Origin: Oehlia diaphana
Lineage: Eukaryota > Glomeromycota > Glomeromycetes > Glomerales > Glomeraceae
Direction: 5' to 3'
Assembly: GCA_003833135.1 (NCBI GenBank)
Contig: QZLH01000060.1
Location: 13,812-50,349 of the forward strand
Length of the DNA stretch: 36,538 nt
The notes under the pieces were generated by a model. It saw only the letters and a list, made by a program, of their open reading frames with translations. It was not told where the DNA came from and ran no database searches. Numbering within the stretch: the stretch's first letter is position 1; every line of letters starts with the position of its first letter. The position numbers and the translations under genes were made by a program. Of the stretch, positions 20,788 through 31,471 are shown piece after piece.

Positions 20788-22119
20788 CTAACAATTGTAA
20801 TGATGATAGTTAGGCAGATCATCTAGTTTATCAAATTTATCAAATTTATCATTTTTTTCTGGCCTTATATATCCTGCGGCTTTATACAATTCAAAACCTT
20901 TAGATTCATTTGTTTCAGTTCCTATTCCAAGTCGATAACAATGCCCAAGTCGAATTACTGAGTTAGTATCACCTTTTTCAGCTGCTTCTTTATATAATTC
21001 AAATGCTTTAACTTCATTTTTCTCAGTACCTATTCCATTTTCATAACAATTTCCAAGACGATTTATTGAATCAAAATCTCCTTTAATAGTAGCTGTTTTT
21101 TCATATATTTCAAATGCTTTAATCTTATTTTCTTCGGTTCCTATTCCATTGTAATAACATTCCCCAAGATTGTACATTGAATCAATATGACCACGCTCAG
21201 CGGCCTGTTTATATAATTCAAATGCTTTGATTTCATTTTTTTCAATTCCCATTCCGTGATGATAGCAACATCCAAGATTATAGGTTGAAATAATATGACC
21301 CTTTTGAGCTGCTTTTTCATAAAGCTCAACTGCTCTACTTTCATTTTCTTCAGTACCTATTCCATTATAGTAACATTCTCCAAGGTTATATATTGAATCA
21401 ACATGCCCACGCTCAGTGGCCTGTTTATATGATTCAAACGCTTTAACTACATTTTTTTCAGTTCCTATTCCATATTGGTAACAATATCCAAGATTATACA
21501 TTGAGTTAACATGATTTTTGTCAGCTGCTTTTTTATATAATCTAAACGCTTTAATTTCATTTTTCTCAGTTCCTATTCCATAATGATAACAACATCCGAG
21601 ATTATATATTGAATCAATGTGATTATTTTTTGCTTCCCTCTTAAATGATTTAAACGATTGAATCTCAATTTTTTCGGTCCTTATTTCATTTTGATAACAA
21701 ATTTCTGATTTTCTTTCATCATCGTTATCATCTATTTCATCTATTTGCATGTTTGTAACATTTTTATTTGGCAATTTGACGCTTGGGCAAAGATGTTGAA
21801 AAAACTGGATTATTACCGGATTGTTTACATAAGAAAGGAGAACTTCAGATGATGATAACTTTTTTGTTATTAAAGATTCAAGAGAACTTTGTTCTTTTTC
21901 ACTCATATGAAAACTATTGTTATCAGTTATTGATATAGTATTTTGCTGTTTCACATTATTTGGTGCTTTTGAGCACTTTGTGTCAACATGAGCTTGCATT
22001 CGTCCAGGAACGGCTCGTTGAAAATTTTTTGAACAGTAATTGCATCGTACATGAGGATGAGAATTGTAATCTTTACTTTCTATAGTAAAATGGTTCCAAA
22101 CTTTCCCCTTCTTTCTCAT
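20788..22119 (-). CDS. BED zinc-finger / Sel1-like repeat fusion protein
   Basis: A single uninterrupted 443-residue frame from an ATG at 22119. Residues 5-50 form a BED-type finger: VWNHF, then C26-x2-C29, H44-x4-C49. Residues about 80-120 (SLESLITKKLSSSEVLLSYV, then PVIIQFFQHLCPSVKLP) resemble the segment that follows the BED finger in hAT transposases. An acidic linker (EIDDNDDERKSE) leads to seven 36-residue Sel1-like repeats (about 156-408, consensus AxxxGHxxSxYNLGxCYxxG then IGTEKNExKA) and a partial eighth. Repeats 3 and 5 are nearly identical, pointing to recent internal duplication. Sel1 repeats are alpha-solenoid protein-binding scaffolds; BED fingers bind DNA. The likely history is capture of a hAT transposase N-terminus by a Sel1-repeat gene. 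The DNA-binding ligands are intact. The biological role is unknown. Confidence 0.9.
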   Translation of the reverse strand: MRKKGKVWNHFTIESKDYNSHPHVRCNYCSKNFQRAVPGRMQAHVDTKCSKAPNNVKQQNTISITDNNSFHMSEKEQSSLESLITKKLSSSEVLLSYVNNPVIIQFFQHLCPSVKLPNKNVTNMQIDEIDDNDDERKSEICYQNEIRTEKIEIQSFKSFKREAKNNHIDSIYNLGCCYHYGIGTEKNEIKAFRLYKKAADKNHVNSMYNLGYCYQYGIGTEKNVVKAFESYKQATERGHVDSIYNLGECYYNGIGTEENESRAVELYEKAAQKGHIISTYNLGCCYHHGMGIEKNEIKAFELYKQAAERGHIDSMYNLGECYYNGIGTEENKIKAFEIYEKTATIKGDFDSINRLGNCYENGIGTEKNEVKAFELYKEAAEKGDTNSVIRLGHCYRLGIGTETNESKGFELYKAAGYIRPEKNDKFDKFDKLDDLPNYHHYNC

Positions 22120-22722
22120 TTGGTATAGTTACTACTATGTGTAAGGTAACAAATTATCTCTTATATTAAAAACTGAGCGTAAAGTAAAAGGTATTTTTTT
22201 TTTTAATCCAAATCTGATGTCAAATGTATTTAACTGGATATATGTAAATTATTAACAAAATGGGTTAATAATGAAGTTAATTAACCGTTGTTATCAGAGT
22301 TACCTTTTATGGGATATAAAGTAAAAGTGATGACGATCATTTTGGGGGACCCAATCACCCCACATATTAAATGCATTATTTTATATTACGTGTAATAGAA
22401 ATTTGTAGAATAAGATTATCACACAATACTTATTATTATCACACAATGTCATTATATCTTATTCAAATGACGCAATTTATTCAATAAAAGAATAATACAA
22501 ATATTTTACAAATAAAGATTCCCCCCAATTAAATGTGTTTGTCAATATACATATATGTAGAAGTTGCGTTAATCTTTGATTATTAGATGTACATCACAGT
22601 GAACGTTGTAATTGTTGCATGTGAATTACCGTATTTTCTTTAACCTAAAATAAGCACCTTTTGATAACAACTCGATTAATATTCATTAAAAAAATTATGA
22701 AATTTATACCATTGAATTCATC
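22120..22722. other. Intergenic, upstream of the BED-Sel1 gene; nothing recognised
   Basis: AT-rich sequence that should contain the BED-Sel1 promoter. No clear repeats or frames were recognised. Confidence 0.4.
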
Positions 22723-22935
22723 TTATTGAGACGAATCCAATGAACTAAATTTTATTTTTCCACGACCATCAGACCATAAAATATCATTGATATAATTCTG
22801 GGAAATTGAAAATTCAAATGAATAAATATTTACATGCACATCACTATGCATGTGAATTATGTTCTGAAACGCCAAAACTGAATTATAAATAGATTTACGC
22901 CAAATCGCCAATGTAACAAATAGTGCTTTGATCCG
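22723..22935 (-). pseudogene. Fragment of an unrecognised protein gene
   Basis: An open minus-strand frame of about 70 codons with protein-like composition: LAIWRKSIYNSVLAFQNIIH, MHSDVHVNIYSFEFSISQNY, INDILWSDGRGKIKFSSLDS, ending in TGA-free sequence at a TAA/TAG-type stop at 22723. No ATG begins it. Just upstream the frame runs into the ATCCGG-rich repeat (22943-22982), as if the 5' part was replaced by that repeat. I do not recognise a domain. Confidence 0.35.
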
Positions 22936-22942
22936 AGTCCGG

Positions 22943-22982
22943 TTTTATCCGGATTTTATCCGGATAACCGATTTTATCCGGA
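22943..22982 (+). repeat. Three copies of TTTTATCCGGA
   Basis: Copies start at 22943, 22954 and 22972; the first two are directly adjacent. The tract has clearly higher GC than its surroundings and marks the broken edge of the fragment at 22723-22935. Confidence 0.8.
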
Positions 22983-23378
22983 TTGTAAGTTTAAAGTATT
23001 TCGGGAACTATATGGTTTCGAAATATTTCAGAATATTATTTCTTGTAAAAAGGTATATTTTGAGAAGATATTGTTTTCCAAAGTTAAAAAGTTTTTCAAA
23101 TATAATATTTGATGTCGATCCTAAATTACTTATGTAAACATAGTTTTTTATCATATCACAAAAAATTATTCGAAACAAAATTTTTTTCATGCTGAACTGT
23201 TTATTGCTTTATGCAAATTCTTTTGACATTTAAATGATAAATACACACTTTACATCATGTATGGTATGTGTTAGTGAGTTAAAAAAAAAAAAAAAAGCTT
23301 CTAACTTTGAAATCACACTTAAATCATATTGAAGTATTTAATGATAAAGTCACTTCATTCTTATAAGGTTACTATCCC

Positions 23379-23428
23379 CTATCCGTCATGATAGGATATG
23401 TATTGACGGATAGAAAATATCCGCGGAT
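23379..23428. repeat. Inverted repeat CTATCCGTCA / TGACGGATAG plus palindrome ATCCGCGGAT
   Basis: Perfect 10-bp arms at 23379-23388 and 23404-23413 with a 15-nt loop, followed by a 10-bp palindrome at 23419-23428. A related TATCCGCCTATCCG string lies at about 24118-24132, on the other side of the Elp2 exon copy, so the two may be ends of one element. Confidence 0.7.
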
Positions 23429-23942
23429 TGTAACACCACACTAAAATGAAGTTCTTTGGCTTGGGTCAATACATTGTCTTTACATGAAAATATTTAATTT
23501 ATATTATTTTTTTATCAAAAATAGATAAAGTAGGAATTATTTCCATAGTTGCTATTATACAGCTAATATATACAAAGTTTACTTATTTATTATTTCATAA
23601 TATTACGTGGTTGATTCTATGAAATTTATATAATTAACTTACATTTTCTAGATCTTTGGCACTATTAAATTAAAATTTAGTTCAGGAATTAAAAAAAAAT
23701 ATAATAAAGTTTAACTTGAAGAATCCTTTATAAAGTTGGTTTATTATTTATTAAAACTTAAGTTATGTATATATAACGCACTTGATAACAATACGTGTTT
23801 TCATTATAAAATAATAACATAATGTGGAAAACTTTTGAAAATATTGATTTACGATGATGTTACACATTTTTAAATAATGAAGGAATGTATACATTACAAA
23901 CTGGTTTATTTATGTAAAATAAAAAACTTACTGTACATAATA

Positions 23943-24060
23943 TCACATTGTGGATCAGTTAAAACGTTAGGAGTTATTAGATCGAGAAATATTATCGTTG
24001 AAAAAGATTTACTTGCTACAGGATCTTCTGATGATATTATCAAGATTTGGAAAAGATTTG
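23943..24060 (+). pseudogene. Displaced copy of Elp2 exon 4
   Basis: These 118 bases align without gaps to 5213-5330 in Elp2 exon 4, with 13 mismatches by eye (about 89% identity). The translated frame is still open ([20 protein letters not shown], then ATGSSDDIIKIWKRF). Downstream, after a deletion of about 35-40 bases that removes the donor site, the copy continues with sequence matching Elp2 intron 4 (TTTAATATGAATGAAG against TTTAATACGAATGAAA near 5368). Because intron sequence is present, it arose from DNA, not from spliced mRNA. It stops shortly after and has no other Elp2 exons around it. Confidence 0.92.
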
Positions 24061-24520
24061 TTTGGTTTTAATATGAATGAAGTTTTTTTAATTTTTTAAC
24101 TAATCTTGAAACAAAATATCCGCCTATCCGCAGAATGCATGTGATAATTTGGCTCCGTTAGATGGTTTTACATAATATGCATTCAATGGTCACACGTACG
24201 AATGAACAAAAAAAGTGGTTCATTATATTGAACGACTGGATTTTAATTAAAAAATCTTTTTTATTTACACCTCTTAAATTTCGACCTCTTTCAATATTTA
24301 ATTCTCTTTTATTCCATATATTCATAAAAAAATAATTTATTATTATTATTTTTATTCTTTTAGTTAACTTTTATAATTGTACAACACGTAACTATGATAT
24401 CAATATATAGACAATTTAAAAATAAGGTATAAAAAATCATCAAAATTTATTGCTTGTAAATGAAAACATAACTTAGTATTTTAACCTATCCAAATGTTAA
24501 TTTTATATAATAATAAAATC
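24061..24520. other. AT-rich spacer
   Basis: Contains the intron-derived tail of the Elp2 exon copy and a TATCCG-type motif near 24120. Otherwise I see nothing. Confidence 0.4.
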
Positions 24521-26002
24521 CTACAATTCTTCTATAATTTTTAATTTAACCAAATCATGATATTTTTGAATTTTAATATTATATAATTCAAATTCCTTGA
24601 CTTCATCTTTAAATGAAAACAAATCAATATTGAAATTAATAATTGCCAAATATTTGATTCTTTTCTTTTTCATAATATATTCTTTTATATAAGATAAAAG
24701 AAAATCATGAGTATCACGACATCTACTATTGATTAACAATTTTTTAATAAAAGTATTCTGAGAATTTTTTAAGAACATTTCAAAATCATTTTTACATTCA
24801 ATATACAAAGTTAAACTTAAATATTCTAATTTAAGAGGAAGTGATTGACCTAAATTTTGTAATGTAATTGAACTAAGTTCAGTAGTATTTGAAAAACCAA
24901 AATTGTTAAAGATATTGATAGAAAGATGATTAAGATTTTGTTTTACATTTTCAATTAAATTGAATAATGAATAAATAATCTGAGTATTATTAATTACACT
25001 TAAATCAAGATATTTAATATTTTTACAATATTTTATAATAATTTCAAGTAATTGTTTCTCCTCAGATAACGAATTATAACCAAACATAAACTTAAAATTT
25101 TCTAAATAATTACCATATTTTTGTAATAATAATTGTAATGATTCAACAATTTTTAATTGATTACTATATAAGAATAAAGATTTTAACTTAAATGGTTTAT
25201 TTAAATTAATTATTTGTTGAATAAAATCAGTACTTAAATTACAATAAATGATATGAACAGATTCTAAAACATTTAATTGTTCAAATATTTTTTTGTCTAA
25301 ATTGGTTATAATTTTAAAATCGATGTTAGATAAGACGATTGTATTTAAAGTATTTGATGAATGATTAGATAATTGATATAAAAGAAAACTAAAATTATAA
25401 TCTAATGAAATTATTTTAAGATTTTGACACAAATTAATCAATTGAGGTATACGATTTAAAGTATGGTTACAACTGATTTTTAAATTTCTAATATTATGAA
25501 GAAATTCTGGGTTTTGTAAAATTAATTCAATAATATCATCTATATAGAAAATATGAAAAGTATGTATATTTGCTTCATTTTTAATAAATATTTTAAATAA
25601 TGACATGTAAATTAATCTCTTAAATTCAATTATTGGTCTATTTTTAAGTTCAATATCTTTAGACCATTTTTCAATAGAAGAAATAATTGTATCTGTATAC
25701 AAATATTTTAAAAAAATGGGATAATTAAAAAGTGTATTTGTAGGAAATAAATTATCATCAATTTTATATTCATTTAATTGTGCTTTTAAATCATCATTTA
25801 AATTATGTAAATAAATTCTAATAAAGTTATAATTTTCGTTAGGAATTGAAAATGGATTTTCCCATAATAATGGAATCGCTAAACGACACCATAATCTATT
25901 AACTAATATACATGAATATAAAGTTGAAAAATCATTCTTAAAATATTTTATAATATCATATATTAATTCAGGTAAATCTGAAATTATTTTTGAATATGAC
26001 AT
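24521..26002 (-). CDS. F-box protein with leucine-rich C-terminal region
   Basis: An intact single-exon frame of 493 residues from an ATG at 26002. The N-terminus, SDLPELIYDIIKYFKNDFST then LYSCILVNRLWCRLAIPLLW (residues 8-47), is a clear F-box, which would bind Skp1 in an SCF ubiquitin ligase. The rest is rich in Leu, Ile and Asn with repeated L-x-x-L-x-L-type strands (IRNLKISCNHTL, LNTIVLSNIDF, LKSLFLYSNQL, IKYLDLSVINN, LNHLSINIFNN, LEYLSLTLYIE), consistent with an irregular LRR substrate-binding solenoid. This matches the greatly expanded F-box/LRR family of arbuscular mycorrhizal fungi. The substrate is unknown. The frame is undamaged, so the gene is probably expressed. Confidence 0.9.
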   Translation of the reverse strand: MSYSKIISDLPELIYDIIKYFKNDFSTLYSCILVNRLWCRLAIPLLWENPFSIPNENYNFIRIYLHNLNDDLKAQLNEYKIDDNLFPTNTLFNYPIFLKYLYTDTIISSIEKWSKDIELKNRPIIEFKRLIYMSLFKIFIKNEANIHTFHIFYIDDIIELILQNPEFLHNIRNLKISCNHTLNRIPQLINLCQNLKIISLDYNFSFLLYQLSNHSSNTLNTIVLSNIDFKIITNLDKKIFEQLNVLESVHIIYCNLSTDFIQQIINLNKPFKLKSLFLYSNQLKIVESLQLLLQKYGNYLENFKFMFGYNSLSEEKQLLEIIIKYCKNIKYLDLSVINNTQIIYSLFNLIENVKQNLNHLSINIFNNFGFSNTTELSSITLQNLGQSLPLKLEYLSLTLYIECKNDFEMFLKNSQNTFIKKLLINSRCRDTHDFLLSYIKEYIMKKKRIKYLAIINFNIDLFSFKDEVKEFELYNIKIQKYHDLVKLKIIEEL

Positions 26003-26188
26003 ATTTGTAAGCGAAAAAGCGAAGAGAGGAAATAAAAAAGTATTATTAGTGTATCACTTACATTAATTTCGGAATTGTAATTTCCGGTATTGTTGCACAA
26101 TCCATGTGGTGTAGCATAGGGCGTAAAAAAAGGTATTATGTAATTATGTTACAATTCGAATCACGATGATGATCACGGAAATTATATA

Positions 26189-26335
26189 GCCCCAAGTTGA
26201 CGATTGCCCCAAATCAACGATCGGCCTAAATTATCAGCCCATCTTTATAATGCCTTAAGAATTTTCAAAGCATTACTTTTCACATTCGTCAATTTGGGGC
26301 ATATTGAGATTTGGGGCACATTGAGATTTGGGGCA
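26189..26335. repeat. Short element with inverted GCCCCAAAT motifs
   Basis: The left part has GCCCCAAGTTGACG and GCCCCAAATCAACG; the right part has CGTCAATTTGGGGCA followed by tandem 17-nt units CATTGAGATTTGGGGCA. TGCCCCAAATCAACG and CGTCAATTTGGGGCA are inverted copies with two differences. This looks like a small MITE-like or foldback element of about 150 bp. No target duplication was identified. Confidence 0.6.
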
Positions 26336-26345
26336 CAACAGCAAT

Positions 26346-28797
26346 ATTCAAATATTGATACTTTCCATATTTTTTTAAATCATCCTTTTTAATTCTATCT
26401 ATACTTATTTGACGTTTTATTAAATTTATACTCAAAAATTTATTTATTGAAACATTTTATAAAATAACACTTTTTAAAAGAATTCAATAGATTCAATTTG
26501 AAATAGAATACGAAAATGATCTACAGTTCGCAGATCGTCATCAAGTCATAATTATAAATTTTTTTATCGATATATTACTTTTATTATTTTTATTATTTCA
26601 ATTTAACAAACCAAAAAAAATATAAATTTAAAAAAATTAGTAATCCAAATTTTATTGATAATAATTGCATTAAGGTCATAATACATTTAAGTGATTTAAC
26701 ATTATTGTTAAGTGTATAATACAATCCAACAGCTGGTCATATTTACTAAATTTTAAATAAATTTTTAATTAATAATGTTATTGTTATTAAATGAGATTGT
26801 AATAAAAAATATACTATATTTATACATTATCTTCTTTATATTTTGGAATTAAATTATTATTAATTTTACCATTATATCAAGAAATTTAGTATAACACAAA
26901 AATCATTTTATTGATATTTTTTTGTAAAAAAAAATGATGACTATATATTATGTAAAAAAAAATTTTGATTATTTTAACAAATATATTACTAGTCGGTAGC
27001 CGGTTGCAAGCAATGGAATGCAATACAAAATTTATGTAAATTATGAATGCAGAAAGTAAATGTTTTGGAAGAGAATACCAAAACGGATAGATAATTCACG
27101 CAACGGAGAATCATAATTTGGACAATTTATACAGGATAATGTAAAGGTAACGGTCATACAGGGAATTCTTTATTATATTGTATAGATATATATTATATCA
27201 ACAGAACTAGTAGTCTAGATAGTGTAAGAAAAAAAAATCAGCCAAAAGGCATATGTTACTCCTTCTCAAAGCGGTATCATACGGTTAAATAATAAACTAT
27301 TACAATAATATCAAGGATCAATATATGTTCTGTATTCTTACTAAAAAACTCTAAATAGTGATATTGATTTCTGTGATCTAATTATTAATTGCTTTCCCAT
27401 TCTCCATTATTTCGAAGAAACTTTTCAAGGATTCCTAAGAATTACAAGGCATAGCTAATAGTTGATATTTGTAGTCGAATAATTATATTTTGATTGTTCT
27501 CTCACGGTGTCTCCTGCTTTCGATTATTGTATGCTTCTCGTTCTCAATCACTTTCAACGAGGAAATGAACGATATTACACATATCCCATCATTTATATTT
27601 TTTTTAACTACTACCCTCCTCATTTTCCATTACAATTTTATAGAACTTTTCTTTGAAACAAAAATATATATTCTGTTGTAGATATCATATTCGTAATATT
27701 TTATGTGCAAATTCTACAAATGACGAAACTACTATTATTTTTTTTTCTGTATTCTGATTTTTGTCATTGACATTTCAAGACATTCGAACATCTACACATT
27801 TGAAACTGCTAAGGTCATTTCGCACATTTTGATGTTTCGTTAGCCTTATTATTTTAGTAAAATTTGACAAGAAAAAGAGGATAATGGCGAATGATATTCA
27901 AAATGTTGTTAAAAGGAACAGAGAAATAAAAAATGGAAAATGTTTGTGTATGAAATAATTTAATTTTTATATCTTTTATTTCATTTAATTAAAAATTGTT
28001 ATATAATGTGTAATTAAACATTGTTATATATAATTTATATTTATAAATTATAACATAAAATCTTTTTATTATTGAACGAGATAAATTTAATAACAAAGGT
28101 TCAAGTGAATTATAAAAATAAAAAAATTATGCGAAATAATAACTATGAGAAATCTTAAGGTAAAGATTAATATATTAATCTATTAATGTGTCCGGCTGAT
28201 TTATAAGTACCATCGTGCAATAATTATTGGGAATAATTATGTTAGAAACATAAAGAACATAATATTTGATTTTTTTTACAATAAAACTTTATAGTTAACG
28301 CATATCGGCACCAAATTTAACATGGTCGTACAAAAATGCAAAGTTTACAATTATAGAACCAAAGTTCTATATATTTACTATAAGATGATGAGCAATAATA
28401 AAAAAAAATGTACTTCGTTCAAATTTAAAAAATTTCTGTAATTTTTCAGTATTTAAATATACACCCTTTCTAATGTACAATTTGCATTATAATTCCTTTT
28501 TATACATGGCCTAAAAAAAAGTTGATATATATTTAGTCATAATTCGTAAAATTTATTATTTTCCTTAACGTTAAACAATAAAAATAATTTTGGGACGCAT
28601 TATACATTTTATAATTAAAAATATGTACCAAGATGATATGTTGCTTTTTATTTGTTTAGTAATGCAATAATTTTATGAATGATAATTGAATGATAAGTTT
28701 ACATAGAATTAAAAGAAAAAAAATTCTATACTGAATCATGGGAGTTAATAATATAATTATTCTTCCCTATATGTAAAAATTAATAATAATACTTTGT
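26346..28797. other. Intergenic AT-rich region, no gene recognised
   Basis: About 2.4 kb between the F-box gene and the P450 3' end (both genes are on the minus strand). Short frames only; the one at 27490-27681 lacks an ATG. No repeats with clear ends were seen. Confidence 0.5.
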
Positions 28798-30504
28798 TTA
28801 AAACTTTCTTGGCTTAACTTTAATTAATAATTTTTCACAATATGTAAGAATTTCAGATTTATATTCAAGAGGTGATCTCAATTCAATATCATACTTCCTA
28901 TAAACCAAAGATATTAAACATTTCAATTCTGTGATTGCTAATTTTCTTCCCGGACAAATTCTAATTCCACCTCCCCACATCATAAAAGAATTTTTAGCAT
29001 GTTGTTTTTCAAGTAAATATTTATCACTTTCTTCAACTTTGTAAAATCTGTCAGGATCAAATTTTTCGGGATCAGTCCAATAATCATCACGCATCATTAG
29101 TGCAAATGTATGTATTTGAAATTGAGTTCCTTCTGGCCAATTATATCCTCCAACCTTATCATTTTCAACATTTAAACGACCTAACGAAAATGCTACAGGA
29201 ATATGGCGAAATACTTCTTTGATAACTGCATCGCAATATTTTAATTCTTCAATATTTTTAAATGTCATAGGTTTAGTTAAGTCATTTCCGAGAACTGAAT
29301 CAAATTCTTGTCGTAATTTTTGTTTCACTTCAGGATTTTTTTCAAGAAAATATATGACAAAGCAAAGCATATTCGCCGTCTGTAATTTTAAAAGTATTTT
29401 TCAAATTAGAAATGAAATTTATGAAAAATTGAATATCTTTAAAAGTTTACTTACAGTATCAGTTCCTGCAACCATAGCATCGAGTAAATTTCCGCAAATC
29501 TCTTTGTCGGTCATTGGTCTCAACAAATCAGCATCGACATGTTTTTCAACATTGATATCACGTGGAGTATTTGCGGTTATAAACGATGTCAACATATCGT
29601 GACGAAGAGGTTGGTCTAACGGTGTATTTTCAATTTCAATTCTTCTTTGCTTAATAATTTTATATAAACTATTTACCAAATAATCTCTATTTTCTATTAA
29701 TTTATTCATTTTTCCACGAACAAATGGAACATAATGACGAATATATTTACTTAAAGCAAAGAATGGCATAGCTCCTCTGATAAATATTTGTATTGATTGA
29801 ATAAAACGTTCTGATTCTCTATCTTTTTCTTTTTCTTTTTCACTTAAAGATTGGTTATTATCTTCAAGAATAAGAGTATGATAGTAAGAAGTAACAGCAT
29901 CATTTTTTACCCCAGTTGAAACTCTAAAGATCATATCAGTTGTAAATCTATGCATCCATTTACTAAGGTCTAATTCATGATTTACTCCGAGACTATTCCA
30001 ATGAGATTCCATTTGTTCCCATAATTCGATCGTCCATTCAATAGCTTGATGATTAAAACTTGGAGTCATCATAGCTTGAGTGAAAAATTGACGATTAAAT
30101 TTCCAGGATTTAAGTTCATTATTATTAGCAACTCCTACTCCACCTAATCCATATTCTTTAGAACCTTCTGTAGGTTGAAATCTAATAGGATATTTGGTTT
30201 TTGTTGAAGGTACATTCATGTTTTCAATTAAATCTGTACTATTTAATATGATTGTACGTGATCCAGCCAAATTTATTTCGTACATATCACCATATTTTTT
30301 ATACATTGACAATAACCACTTATTAAAGTCAGTTCCAACTATTTGATGACCATTACCAAGTAATGGAAGTGGGAATGGACCAGGTAAAGGATTTGGACGA
30401 GTGAAATATTTGTAATAATATCGGACTATATAGATAACTATGAAAGTTAACGAAATAGAAAAAATATCAGTACTTTGAAACGAAGAGATAATTGTGGATA
30501 ACAT
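28798..30504 (-). CDS. Cytochrome P450 monooxygenase
   Basis: Two exons: 30504-29455 and 29379-28798, with a 75-nt GTAAGT...ACAG intron in phase 0, giving 543 residues, a normal length for a fungal P450. Residues 15-35 form a membrane anchor (SISLTFIVIYIVRYYY), followed by the Pro-rich hinge RPNPLPGPFPLPLLGN. The intron splits the I-helix oxygen-binding motif, which splices to VAGTDTTANML ([A/G]Gx[D/E]T). Then come the K-helix E-x-x-R (KEVFR), the PERF-type segment DPEKFDPDRF, and the heme loop WGGGIRICPGRKLAI with the Cys ligand (WxxGxRxCxG; the usual Phe is Trp). All catalytic elements are intact. It would sit in the ER membrane and need a P450 reductase. Substrate and CYP family cannot be told from sequence alone. 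Confidence 0.95.
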
Positions 30505-31234
30505 TGTTAGAAAAATAAAGTGTGATAGTGTAATTTATTTAAAAAATGTTTGTTCGTAGGAATTTTTTTTTTTTTTTTTTTGATATTATTATTAACTTGA
30601 TCTTAATTTCTTGGAAGAGTTGGTTTCCTCGTATATATACTAAATTTGTGAAAATCCCAAGATTCTTAGTCGGATTAATGATCATCCTAAATATAGCATA
30701 ATCATCCCTGATTTAGATAACAAATCTGTGATTGTGGTCCATTGTATTATGGTATGCATTATTTGAATGAAAATCATTTCGAAAATTAATCACTAATTAT
30801 TCATTATATTTATTATTATACAATGATTTTAACTAAATTTTTCACACAATCTTTTTCTTTAACTTTCTTTCAAAACGTGTTATTCGGGAATTAAAATTAA
30901 CTTTAAAATGTCTTTGTTCGCAAAAATGAGTTAGAATTAAGGTTAGACATCTAAATTTAGCATGGGTATTTATAAATGAAAGTATCAAGCTTGGAAAGCA
31001 GCCCAAAGAGTCTAAAAAAATGACCATAATAATACTATCAAGGAAGTAACAAGTCAATTAATTACCCATGGCAGGGAATGTTATTGTGTCGATCCTTTTT
31101 AATTGTATCATAGGCAATAATAAAATAGTATTGTATTTATAAAATTATATTAGGAAAATATAATGTAATTAACACATGGAAAATCTTCAATAGTAAATTT
31201 TTATATGATACCATAAGTTTTGATTTACATAGTT
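30505..31234. other. P450 upstream region, nothing else recognised
   Basis: AT-rich, with a T run near 30568. It should contain the P450 promoter. No further gene was seen. Confidence 0.4.
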
Positions 31235-31471
31235 GACTGCTCACTCAATGATGCAAGTAAGAACAATACGTTAGAGGTTGACCCTAATTACGACGAAGCT
31301 ATGAAGCAGACCAAGATACTTGATGAGCAATAATCAACTACTGAAGTTTTCCATGTGCTTATCAAGATTTCTAAATTTCCTGAAGACCGGAAAATCATTA
31401 TTGAAGCTGTACTTAAACGCTTTCTTTACTTATCATGGACCAAATCAATTACATCTTTGCTAACAACTTAA
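31235..31471 (+). pseudogene. Short gene fragment, possibly TPR-like
   Basis: A frame of 78 codons with a single in-frame TAA: DCSLNDASKNNTLEVDPNYD, EAMKQTKILDEQ (stop), STTEVFHVLIKISKFPEDRK, then IIIEAVLKRFLYL. LEVDPNYDEAMKQ is the kind of segment found in the second helix of tetratricopeptide repeats. There is no ATG and no neighbouring exon was found. Local base composition is higher in GC than the flanks, as expected for former coding sequence. Confidence 0.4.

Noticed and set aside
27490..27681. 63-codon frame with a signal-peptide-like start, a possible small secreted protein
   Set aside because: It begins with TTG, has no upstream in-frame ATG or clear exon, and is T-rich throughout.
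29219..29602. 127-codon plus-strand frame
   Set aside because: Antisense shadow across the P450 exons and intron.
30842..31057. 71-codon minus-strand frame
   Set aside because: No recognisable domain and no gene context; probably chance.
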